A stretch of 21,086 bases of DNA from contig CALQPL010000002.1 in the NCBI GenBank assembly GCA_943332445.1, positions 1-21,086 of the forward strand, written 5' to 3'. This document shows, in pieces, positions 13,166 to 20,224 of this stretch. Under the pieces are notes generated by a model. That model had not been told where the DNA came from and ran no database searches. It was given only the letters and a program-made list of their open reading frames with translations. The position numbers and the translations under genes were made by a program. This DNA is from Bifidobacterium breve. GTDB taxonomy: Bacteria > Actinomycetota > Actinomycetes > UBA12327. Position 1 is the first letter of the stretch; every line of letters begins with the position of its first letter.

Positions 13166-14449
13166 TTAGCGTGCACCCAAGTCGATGTAGTTGCGCTCTG
13201 GTGCACCGATGTAGACCTGACGAGGACGGCCAATCTTGGTGTCCGGGTCTTCGATCATCTCGCGCCATTGAGCAATCCAACCGGGCAAGCGTCCGAGGGC
13301 AAACAGCACCGTGAACATGTGCGGCGGGAAGCCCATGGCCTTGTAAATGATGCCCGTGTAGAAGTCAACGTTCGGGTACAGCTTGCGCTCAATGAAGAAC
13401 TCGTCGCTCAAGGCCACTTCTTCGAGGCGGCGAGCAATGTCGAGCAGCGGGTCCGACACGTTAAGCGCTTCGAGGACTTCGTCGGCAGCCTTCTTGATGA
13501 TCTTGGCGCGAGGGTCGTAGTTCTTGTACACGCGGTGACCAAAGCCCATGAGCTTGACGCCGTCTTCGCGATCCTTGACCTGGCGAATGAAGGTGTTGAC
13601 TCCGCCGCCAGCCGCGTGAATGTTCTCGAGCATGTCGAGAACGGCCTGGTTGGCTCCACCGTGCAGCGGTCCGAAGAGCGCGTTAACACCGGCCGAAACG
13701 GAAGCAAACATGTTGGCGTGTGATGAACCCACCATGCGAACGGTTGACGTTGAGCAGTTCTGCTCGTGGTCACCGTGCAAGATGAACAGCAAGTCGAGAG
13801 CGCGAATCACTGCGGGGTTGGCGATGTATTCCTCGGCCGGAACGCCGAAGGTCATACGAAGGAAGTTTTCGGTCAAGCCCAACGAGTTGTCGGGGTAAAG
13901 CATCGGCTGGCCGACGCTCTTCTTGTAGGCGTAGGCAGCGATCGTGGGGACTTTGGCCAAGAGGCGAATGGTCGAGATCTCGACCTGCTCCTTGTCAAAG
14001 GGGTCCAGGCTGTCTTGGTAGAACGTCGACAGCGCACTGACAGCGCTCGAGAGCACGGGCATGGGGTGCGCATCACGCGGGAAGCCGTCAAAGAACGAAC
14101 GCAAGCCTTCGTGCAACATCGTGTGGCGACGAATGCTGGAGTCAAATTCAGTCAGCTGCTCGGCCGTGGGGAGCTCGCCGTAGATCAACAGATAGGACAC
14201 TTCCAAGAAGGACGACTTCTCGGCAAGTTGCTCAATGGGGTACCCGCGGTAGCGCAGGATTCCGGCATCACCATCAATGTAGGTAACTGAACTCTCGCAG
14301 GACGCGGTGTTCATGAAGCCATGGTCAAGGGTGACGTGATCGGTCGCCTTGAGGAACTGCGAAACATCGAGGCCAGAGTTGCCAACGGTGGCTGGAACTT
14401 CGGCCAGAGGCAATTCGCCTCCGGGGTACTGCAAGGTCACATCCGACAC
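13166..14449 (-). CDS. gltA: Citrate synthase
   Basis: 427 residues, type II (large, hexameric, NADH-type family) citrate synthase. The catalytic triad matches the E. coli numbering closely: His263 (PLHGGAN), His305 (GFGHRVYKNYDPRA) and Asp362 (NVDFYTG). LHGDHEQNCSTSTVR is the substrate-binding stretch. It condenses oxaloacetate and acetyl-CoA as the first TCA-cycle step. The start is GTG 14447-14449, set by GGAGG 5 nt upstream. The 128-bp gap to dapC holds a possible terminator of dapC and space for its own promoter, but I see no clear -35/-10 pair. The DUF4287 gene follows it. Confidence 0.96.
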   Translation of the reverse strand: MSDVTLQYPGGELPLAEVPATVGNSGLDVSQFLKATDHVTLDHGFMNTASCESSVTYIDGDAGILRYRGYPIEQLAEKSSFLEVSYLLIYGELPTAEQLTEFDSSIRRHTMLHEGLRSFFDGFPRDAHPMPVLSSAVSALSTFYQDSLDPFDKEQVEISTIRLLAKVPTIAAYAYKKSVGQPMLYPDNSLGLTENFLRMTFGVPAEEYIANPAVIRALDLLFILHGDHEQNCSTSTVRMVGSSHANMFASVSAGVNALFGPLHGGANQAVLDMLENIHAAGGGVNTFIRQVKDREDGVKLMGFGHRVYKNYDPRAKIIKKAADEVLEALNVSDPLLDIARRLEEVALSDEFFIERKLYPNVDFYTGIIYKAMGFPPHMFTVLFALGRLPGWIAQWREMIEDPDTKIGRPRQVYIGAPERNYIDLGAR

Positions 14450-14506
14450 GAGGTCCTCCGCCGGGATTGAAACTTCGGTGTCCGACCGGTCTGATCGGCA
14501 AGCCCC

Positions 14507-14531
14507 AAAACTAACGCCTCACGCCTAGGCG
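14507..14531 (-). terminator. Weak terminator candidate after dapC
   Basis: On the minus strand CGCCT (14531-14527), a 7-nt loop and AGGCG (14519-14515) are followed by TTAGTTTT. The stem is only 5 bp, although the loop edge also contains the palindrome CGCCTAGGCG. It lies about 47 bp after the dapC stop. Confidence 0.35.
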
Positions 14532-14577
14532 CCGGACATCAGGTCGGCAAATACGACGAGAAGGTGCAAACTTCGCG

Positions 14578-15687
14578 TTACAGGCGCGAAACCGCAGCCC
14601 GTACGCGCTCGTCTGTCGCGGTCAGAGCGACCCTGACGTGTTCGGCCCCAGCTGATCCATAGAACGTGCCTGGAGCCACCAGGATGCCTCGTTCCGCCAG
14701 CCATGCCACGCTCGCTAGCGCCGGCTCGCCTCGGCTGGCCCACAGATACAAACCAGCGTTTGAGTGGCTGATGGAAAAACCCGCTGAGATCAAAGCTTGG
14801 GCTAAGAGTTCGCGTCGAGCGGCATAACGCTCGCGCTGAACGGCCACATGCGCGTCGTCATTGAGAGCGGCCGTAGCTGCGGCCTGAACGGGTCCAGAAA
14901 CCATCATGCCTGCGTGCTTACGTAGTTCCACTAGTTCTGCGATGACACGTTCGTCGCCAGCGACAAAGCCACATCGGTAACCCGCAAGATTGGAACGCTT
15001 GGACAACGAATGCACCGCAAGGACGCCCTCGCTGGAGCCACCGCAGACGTCTGGGTCAAGGACAGAGACCGGCTGCGCAGTCCACCCCAACTCGAGATAA
15101 CACTCGTCCGAGACCACCAGTGCTCCACGATCGCGCGCCCAATCAACTATGGCTCGCATGCGTTCAGCACTGAGCACTTCGCCCGTGGGATTGGACGGTG
15201 AATTAATCCACACCATCGAGACATCGCCCTCAACCAGCGTGGGGTCAGCCGCAACGACTGGCTCGGCTTGGCTCAAACGCGCACCAACGTCGTAGGTCGG
15301 GTAGGCCAATTCAGGAATGACGATTCGTTGCCCAGCACCAACACCGAGCATCGTGGGCAACCACGCAACGATTTCTTTGGTGCCAATTACTGGAAGCACC
15401 GCTGCAGGGTCAACATCGATCGCGCCGGCCGAGCGTGCCATCCACTTCACAGCAGCTTGACGAAACTCCACGGTGCCATGCGTTGTTGGGTATCCAGGTG
15501 AATTAGCTGCTTCAACCAACGCAGCCTGAATCACATCGGGAGTCGGGTCTACGGGCGTGCCGACGCTGAGGTCAACCAGTCCGTCTGGGTGTTCGGCCGC
15601 ACGCTGAGCGTGGCTAGCAATTAAATCCCAGGGAAATGCGGGTAAACGCGACAAAGGAGCGTTAGAGGATGTCGCGAATGACGCCAC
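14578..15687 (-). CDS. dapC: Succinyldiaminopimelate transaminase
   Basis: 369 residues, a PLP fold-type I class I/II aminotransferase. The N-terminal SRLPAFPWDLI is typical of actinobacterial DapC. Active-site features are Asn166 (NSPSNPTG), Asp194 and Tyr197 (SDECYLEL), Lys230 as the Schiff-base lysine (SLSKRSNLAG) and Arg238. The expected reaction is glutamate-dependent amination of N-succinyl-2-amino-6-ketopimelate, between DapD and DapE. The start is GTG 15685-15687, one base after the ferredoxin stop, so translation is probably coupled. GGAG lies about 14 nt upstream. The ferredoxin-aminotransferase pair is the same as Rv1177-Rv1178 in M. tuberculosis. Confidence 0.9.
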   Translation of the reverse strand: MASFATSSNAPLSRLPAFPWDLIASHAQRAAEHPDGLVDLSVGTPVDPTPDVIQAALVEAANSPGYPTTHGTVEFRQAAVKWMARSAGAIDVDPAAVLPVIGTKEIVAWLPTMLGVGAGQRIVIPELAYPTYDVGARLSQAEPVVAADPTLVEGDVSMVWINSPSNPTGEVLSAERMRAIVDWARDRGALVVSDECYLELGWTAQPVSVLDPDVCGGSSEGVLAVHSLSKRSNLAGYRCGFVAGDERVIAELVELRKHAGMMVSGPVQAAATAALNDDAHVAVQRERYAARRELLAQALISAGFSISHSNAGLYLWASRGEPALASVAWLAERGILVAPGTFYGSAGAEHVRVALTATDERVRAAVSRL

Positions 15688-15688
15688 G

Positions 15689-16015
15689 TTATTCGTTGTG
15701 CTCCTGCGGCGGCAGGCCAGTCACCATGGCAGCATCGCGATCGGCTGCGCCAACTCGAGCTGCTCCTCCGGGTGAACCCACGCCTTCAAAGAATTCGACA
15801 TTGGCAGAAGTAAACGGCGTCCACTCAGTGGGGACATCGTCTTCGTAGAAGATTGCTTCAACAGGGCAAACCGGTTCGCAGGCACCGCAGTCAACGCACT
15901 CATCAGGCTGGATGTAGAGCATCCGGCCACCTTCGTAAATGCAGTCAACAGGACATTCTTCGATGCAAGACTTGTCTTTAAGGTCAACACAAGGCTGCGC
16001 GATCACGTAGGTCAC
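15689..16015 (-). CDS. fdxA: 7Fe ferredoxin (3Fe-4S plus 4Fe-4S)
   Basis: 108 residues. MTYVIAQPCVDLKDKSCIEE is followed by CPVDC and CVDCGACEPVCP. Cys9, Cys17, Cys21, Cys25, Cys40, Cys43, Cys46 and Cys50 are present. By family precedent the first site, with its longer Cys9-Cys17 spacing, carries the 3Fe-4S cluster. The C-terminal EFFEGVGSPGGAARVG segment is the usual actinobacterial extension. It is closest in type to Rv1177 (named fdxC in M. tuberculosis). It is a soluble low-potential electron carrier whose partner is not shown here. The start is GTG 16013-16015 with GGAAGGAA 6 nt upstream. It leads the dapC operon. Confidence 0.94.
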   Translation of the reverse strand: MTYVIAQPCVDLKDKSCIEECPVDCIYEGGRMLYIQPDECVDCGACEPVCPVEAIFYEDDVPTEWTPFTSANVEFFEGVGSPGGAARVGAADRDAAMVTGLPPQEHNE

Positions 16016-16060
16016 GTGCGGTTCCTTCCCGAGTTAGCCGACGACTTCGCGTCGGTCGCC

Positions 16061-16067
16061 CTAGTAT
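16061..16067. promoter_or_regulatory. Overlapping -10-like elements in the fdxA / SH3-protein gap
   Basis: TAGTAT (16062-16067) on the plus strand and TACTAG (16066-16061) on the minus strand overlap. The minus copy would give fdxA a leader of about 40 nt that contains its GGAAGGAA site, with TGACAT about 18 nt upstream as a loose -35. Neither assignment is firm. Confidence 0.3.
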
Positions 16068-16177
16068 TGCGATCCCGAATACCAATGTCACCGTGGGGGT
16101 TGCTCGTGTCGCCTGATTCGCCCCCTTTTGACCCCCCTGCGCGACGACCCCAGATCGCCCACGGGGCCCGATTTATC

Positions 16178-16417
16178 GTGGCTCTGACGGAGGATTCCAT
16201 CGGTGAGCGGGTGAGCATCCGCTATCTCCTCAGGGGCGAAGGCCCCACCGATCCGAACGTCCTGATGACGGACGTTTTGGGCCACCTACAGATCTGGACT
16301 GAGACGATGGCAGAAGTGGTCAAACGCGATGGTGAGGTGATCAGAATCGAACGAGCAAAGATCGTCGCGGCCAAGGTCATCCCACCGGAGCCCAAACGAT
16401 CCCGTGAACGCGCCTAA
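16178..16417 (+). CDS. Stand-alone SH3-like domain resembling the N-terminus of Rv0428c-type acetyltransferases
   Basis: The conserved part is GERVSIRYLLRG, then MTDVLGHLQIW, VVKRDGEVIRIERAKIVAAK and VIPPEPKRSRE. This is the small beta-barrel seen in front of actinobacterial GNAT acetyltransferases of the Rv0428c kind. Here the frame stops just after the P-P-x-P-K-R linker, and no acetyltransferase domain follows; cysS starts instead. The frame is open from 16016, but codons before 16178 are Pro-rich and unlike the neighbours. I list GTG 16178 (79 residues). ATG 16085 and ATC 16199 (GGAGG 5 nt upstream) are alternatives. It overlaps the cysS start by 14 nt and is probably co-transcribed. Domain name from memory; function unknown. 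Confidence 0.6.
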   Translation: MALTEDSIGERVSIRYLLRGEGPTDPNVLMTDVLGHLQIWTETMAEVVKRDGEVIRIERAKIVAAKVIPPEPKRSRERA

Positions 16418-17885
16418 TCCCCCAACCTTGCGTACGCTAAACAGCCAACCACCACCTGGAGTCGAGTTGCTGCACTTAACCGATACTCGCACTCGTCGCG
16501 TGGAAAAAATTGAGCCATCGACACCGGGACGCTTGTCGATCTATGCGTGTGGACCCACGGTGTACCGCTTCGCCCACGTGGGCAACCTTCGCACATTTTT
16601 GCTGTCGGATCTGATCCGTCGCGTTGCCACGTTGCAAGGGCTTCAGGTCACCGTCGTGCAAAACATCACCGACGTGGGACACATGGCTGACGACCGTGGG
16701 TTGGATGAAGCCGGCGAAGACAAGATCTTGAGTCAGGCCAAGCAGGAAAATCGAAGTGCACTTGATGTGGCCCGTTTCTACGAAGATGCCTACCTCGCGG
16801 ACTTGTCCCGCTTAAACATTGCGCCCGCAGATATTGCCCCGCGAGCATCCGAATCCATTGACTTGATGATTGAACTGATTCAAAAACTTATTGACAACGA
16901 CAATGCTTACGTCGGTGGCGATGGCTCGGTGTACTTCGATGCCCGCTCCATCGACAACTACGGGGCGATCAGTGGCAACAAGCTCGACGCCCTGCGGCCC
17001 GGTACGCGTTTTGCTATCGAAGAGGACCCGGAAGCCAGTGGTCGCAAGCGTTTTCACGCGGACTGGGCTTTGTGGAAAGTCGCCGGCGACACCCGTACCC
17101 AATTGGTGTGGGATACGCCGTGGGGTGTGGGATTCCCCGGTTGGCACGTGGAGTGTTCGGCGATGAGCGTTCATCACTTGGGCGACACCATTGACGTACA
17201 CACCGGTGGCATTGACCTTCGCTTCCCGCACCACGAAGACGAGAAGGCACAATCTGATGCAGCCGTCGGCAAAGAAGTCGTACGGCATTGGGTTCACGCC
17301 GAGCACTTGCTCTTTGACGGTCGCAAGATGGCCAAGTCCACGGGCAACGTTTTGCTTCTCCAAGATGTGATCGATCGTGGCATTGACCCCTTGGCTTTGC
17401 GCTTGTGCTTCTTAGAGCACAACTACCGCCAGCAGATGAACTTGACGTGGAACGCGATCGAATCCGCGGCCACCACCTTGACCCGGTGGAGAACCAAGAT
17501 TGCGCAATGGGCTGAGGAGCCTTCGGCGCCGATGCACGAACCCACTCGTGTGGCTGTCGTCGATGCATTTAACGAAGACCTCGATACTCCTCGTGCCATT
17601 CAAGCCTTGCGGCGGTTGGAAAAGGACGACAGCGTGGAGGCCGGTGCACGCTTCGAAACGTTCAACTACCTCGACCGACTGTTAGGTCTTGATCTGGTAC
17701 GCGAAGTCGGCAAGCCGGTAGTGGCACAGGAATTGCCCGCTGGCGCTCAAGCACTCCTCGACGCGCGCGCCCAGGCTCGAACGGACAAGGACTGGGCTGC
17801 GTCAGACTCGCTGCGCGACGAACTGGCGAGCTTGGGAGTTCTGGTGGCCGATTCCAAAGACGGACAAAGTTGGAGCTTGGCTTAA
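16404..17885 (+). CDS. cysS: Cysteinyl-tRNA synthetase
   Basis: 493 residues, class I synthetase. CGPTVYRFAHVGN (49-61) carries the HIGH-type signature as HVGN, and KMAKS (308-312) is the KMSKS loop. Zinc ligands by family are Cys49, Cys251 (WHVECSAMS), His276 and Glu280 (FPHHEDE). The TVVQNITDVGHMADD stretch and the N-terminal segment differ from the common bacterial form and resemble a second CysRS type seen in some actinobacteria. MshC (mycothiol ligase) is excluded by length and by the intact CGPTVY motif. The start is listed at GTG 16404 (weak GGAG 13 nt away). TTG 16467, with GGAG 5 nt upstream, is a good alternative and would begin LLHLTDTRTRR. It converges on the VanW gene. Confidence 0.92.
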   Translation: MNAPNPPTLRTLNSQPPPGVELLHLTDTRTRRVEKIEPSTPGRLSIYACGPTVYRFAHVGNLRTFLLSDLIRRVATLQGLQVTVVQNITDVGHMADDRGLDEAGEDKILSQAKQENRSALDVARFYEDAYLADLSRLNIAPADIAPRASESIDLMIELIQKLIDNDNAYVGGDGSVYFDARSIDNYGAISGNKLDALRPGTRFAIEEDPEASGRKRFHADWALWKVAGDTRTQLVWDTPWGVGFPGWHVECSAMSVHHLGDTIDVHTGGIDLRFPHHEDEKAQSDAAVGKEVVRHWVHAEHLLFDGRKMAKSTGNVLLLQDVIDRGIDPLALRLCFLEHNYRQQMNLTWNAIESAATTLTRWRTKIAQWAEEPSAPMHEPTRVAVVDAFNEDLDTPRAIQALRRLEKDDSVEAGARFETFNYLDRLLGLDLVREVGKPVVAQELPAGAQALLDARAQARTDKDWAASDSLRDELASLGVLVADSKDGQSWSLA

Positions 17886-17897
17886 CCGGCCTGGTTA
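17883..17897. terminator. Small hairpin at the cysS stop
   Basis: TAACC-GGCCT-GGTTA is a perfect 5-5-5 inverted repeat that starts with the cysS stop codon and lies in the 20-bp gap between the convergent cysS and VanW genes. The stem is short and no T run follows, so the terminator role is doubtful. Confidence 0.3.
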
Positions 17898-17905
17898 CCG
17901 CTTAC

Positions 17906-19714
17906 TTAACCCGTGGGCTTCGGAGTGGGCTTGACTGTCGGCTTCGCCGTTGTGGTCGGAGTCGGCGCGGGAGTGGGCTTGGGCTTTTTGCAGGTGATGT
18001 CGGCGGCCGGGTTGTACGTCGTGGTCAACGGCTCGCGCTTGACTTCTTTGCCATTGAGTTTGAATACCCGAGTCACCACAATCTTGAATCCACTCACACC
18101 ATCTTGTGGCGTGCACGTTGCGCTGGTGTCAGTGACGGTGGCGTACGGCTTGGGGTTGGTACGTGGACCCGAATCAGCTTCGATGTCGTAGCGCTTGGTA
18201 CCCCACATCGTCACGCGCACGAAGTTGCGCCCACGAACTGCCGTAACGAACACTCCGTTCGGCGAATCATTGCGGAACTTCAAGTCCAGCGTGCCCCATG
18301 CCACGGTGGCTTCCAAGCCAGGCTGGTACCGCGAAATGTAGAACGAGTGTGCCCGCTGCTCAATGCGCTCTAGACCAGCAAAGAAAGCGGCGTGCCACGT
18401 AGCGGTAGCCATCGTTGAGACGCCCCCACCCAGGTCTTCTTGCAAGCGACCGGACTTGATGACAAACCCTGTGGTGTAACCATTTTCAGGAGTGCGCTCT
18501 TTCGCAATGGAGTTCAGCGAGAACACATCGCCGGGCTTGAGCAAGGTCTTGTTCACCCGCTTGGCGGCCTGACCAATGTTTTGGTACCGATAGGGCGCGT
18601 AAGGGAAGGGCTGAGTAAAGGTAGAAATCTTTTCAACAACACCGAGCTTCTTGGCATCTTCGGTAGTAAATGCGGCCGGTTGAGTGGTCAATCCGACATC
18701 GGCTACCCGATCTTCATCGCTCGAGAGTGCTCGAGCCACTGCGCCACCAAGGGCTTGGGCATTGACTTGCTGACCATCACGTGAGGGAAGAATTACTGGC
18801 TTGCCATTACTGATGCGGAAGGTTGCATCACGAGCAGGCTCTTGCAAACCCGCCAAATCCTTTTGCAAGTTTTTGATCAACGCATTGGCATTGACCGCCA
18901 TCTGAATCTTCTTGTCCACAACGGCAGTGCTCAGGAAAGGTGACAGTCGACGGATCGGCAACGTGACAGTTTTGTTGATCCCAGCCGATTCGTCAGTACC
19001 AGGAACGGACACTTCTAAGGAGATTGGCCCGGAAACGACCGTTTGACCCAAGGAGTTCAACGCCTCTTGCACCTGTTGCGAACTCAACGCGGGCTGGATG
19101 TCCTCAAGGATGATTTCATGCTTGCGATTCTTGGCCAAAGCGGTAGCTAACAACGCGGAGGTCACGCTTTCGGCGCTGACTCCCTTGCCCGCCTCGGGTT
19201 CGATCGCCTCAACAGTGGTGCCACTAAAGGCCAGGCCACCGTCCACCACGCCCCGGTTCAGTTTTTTCGAAATCTTGGCAATGGATCGATCAAGGGCGCT
19301 CTGGTTGACCGTATAAACCGGCTCAATAGCGCCACCCTTGCCGAAGAGCCGAGAAAAAACATTTCCAGTACCCGTCAGCGAGGTGGCCTTAGACACCGTG
19401 CTCTCAGCATCGAGTGCTAGCCCGGCCTTTTGGGCATCGACCGTGACCTCGCGACCATCGGCGGTCAGCGTGATGTCCTTCTTAATGCGAGGCGCCAGCT
19501 TCTTGGTCAAAACAGACGTGGCTTGTTCAGCACTCAATCCGCCAATGGAAACGCCCTCAACCGTCGTGCCCGAGGGGACATTGCCTCGAGCATTGGCGTT
19601 CAACACAATCAAGATCAGTGAGACGGCAAAAACTGCGGCAATGACCAACCTACGGCGAAGTCGCCGGGCTGAGAGTTCGGCAGCGGTTAACTGTCCGGTA
19701 GTGCCGCTTGCCAC
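17906..19714 (-). CDS. Membrane-anchored VanW-family protein with peptidoglycan-binding-like repeats
   Basis: 602 residues. Basic N-terminus, one membrane helix (about 23-39), then two repeats of the kind annotated PG_binding_4 (TTVEGVSIGGLSAEQATSVL and a second set near DGQQVNAQALGGAVARAL). The VanW domain follows (RYQNIGQAAKRVNKTLLKPG, DVFSLNSIAKERTPENGY, EDLGGGVSTMATATWHAAFF, RYQPGLEATVAWGTLDLKF). A short Cys-containing C-terminal domain leads to a Lys/Pro/Thr tail that probably lies in the wall. The biochemical role of VanW is unknown. The family is tied to peptidoglycan and to glycopeptide resistance clusters by context only. The start is GTG 19714 with AGAGGA 10 nt upstream. Frame-extending ATG 19786 and ATG 19762 would add codons with unusual usage and a hairpin. 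Confidence 0.85.
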   Translation of the reverse strand: MASGTTGQLTAAELSARRLRRRLVIAAVFAVSLILIVLNANARGNVPSGTTVEGVSIGGLSAEQATSVLTKKLAPRIKKDITLTADGREVTVDAQKAGLALDAESTVSKATSLTGTGNVFSRLFGKGGAIEPVYTVNQSALDRSIAKISKKLNRGVVDGGLAFSGTTVEAIEPEAGKGVSAESVTSALLATALAKNRKHEIILEDIQPALSSQQVQEALNSLGQTVVSGPISLEVSVPGTDESAGINKTVTLPIRRLSPFLSTAVVDKKIQMAVNANALIKNLQKDLAGLQEPARDATFRISNGKPVILPSRDGQQVNAQALGGAVARALSSDEDRVADVGLTTQPAAFTTEDAKKLGVVEKISTFTQPFPYAPYRYQNIGQAAKRVNKTLLKPGDVFSLNSIAKERTPENGYTTGFVIKSGRLQEDLGGGVSTMATATWHAAFFAGLERIEQRAHSFYISRYQPGLEATVAWGTLDLKFRNDSPNGVFVTAVRGRNFVRVTMWGTKRYDIEADSGPRTNPKPYATVTDTSATCTPQDGVSGFKIVVTRVFKLNGKEVKREPLTTTYNPAADITCKKPKPTPAPTPTTTAKPTVKPTPKPTG

Positions 19715-19739
19715 GTTGTTGCCATCCTCTAGACACAGT

Positions 19740-19755
19740 CGCCGACGTTTCGGCG
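19740..19755 (-). other. Hairpin in the leader of the VanW gene
   Basis: CGCCGA and TCGGCG form a perfect 6-bp stem with a 4-nt loop, 25-41 nt before the GTG start on the minus strand. It lies 5' of the AGAGGA ribosome site and is not followed by T residues. It might be the end of the upstream transcript or a leader structure. Confidence 0.35.
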
Positions 19756-19816
19756 GGTTCATCCTATGACGGCGCGGAACCTCCATCCGGTTCCGACAAT
19801 CCGGCAGAGCAGGTGC

Positions 19817-20212
19817 TTATCGCAGTCGTCGGGGCCCAAACATGCCGTGTCGAACCGCAGTAAGGGCAACGATGAGCAAGCTGAGAATCAGGAACGAGTA
19901 GCCGTACCAGGTCGCGGCCACCACCACATCGCCCGCCGCTGTCGTCGCTGTGAGGGTCAGGACCATCTGAATAAAGGCCACCGCATAAGCGGTTGGTGCC
20001 CACCGTTGGGACGTTGACGTCACGACAATCCGCCCTCCGAGCCAGGTGACAAACAGCGCTGCCACGAGACCAACCGGAACGGCTACCGATCCCAGGATGC
20101 TTTGCCCTGATTGCCAAAAGCACCCAACCGTTGCCGCGATAACGCCCACTAGGTAGGCACACAGAACCGGGAGGAACCACGAAAACCGGCGAGGACTGGG
20201 ATTCACCCTCAC
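19817..20212 (-). CDS. Small integral membrane protein, four predicted helices
   Basis: 131 residues. Hydrophobic segments lie near residues 11-30 (WFLPVLCAYLVGVIAATVGC), 39-60 (LGSVAVPVGLVAALFVTWLGG), 74-94 (AYAVAFIQMVLTLTATTAA) and 101-120 (TWYGYSFLILSLLIVALTAV), with a basic tail (RHGMFGPRRLR). No family motif is recognised. The start is GTG 20212 (GTG 20206 is an alternative), without a clear ribosome site. It follows the FtsH-like gene by 12 bp and precedes the VanW gene, all on the minus strand, so it may be one transcript. The function is unknown. Confidence 0.75.
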   Translation of the reverse strand: MRVNPSPRRFSWFLPVLCAYLVGVIAATVGCFWQSGQSILGSVAVPVGLVAALFVTWLGGRIVVTSTSQRWAPTAYAVAFIQMVLTLTATTAAGDVVVAATWYGYSFLILSLLIVALTAVRHGMFGPRRLR

Positions 20213-20224
20213 ACTATGGAGTAT

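Noticed and set aside
13766..14290. Plus-strand open frame of 174 codons inside gltA
   Set aside because: Antisense to citrate synthase, with Val/Gln/Gly-rich content that follows from the codons of the real gene.
16812..17568. Two minus-strand open frames of about 184 codons in cysS
   Set aside because: Antisense shadows of a conserved synthetase; no motif or start signal.
16404..17885. Mycothiol ligase MshC instead of CysRS
   Set aside because: It is longer than MshC and has an intact CGPTVY motif and full CysRS zinc ligands.
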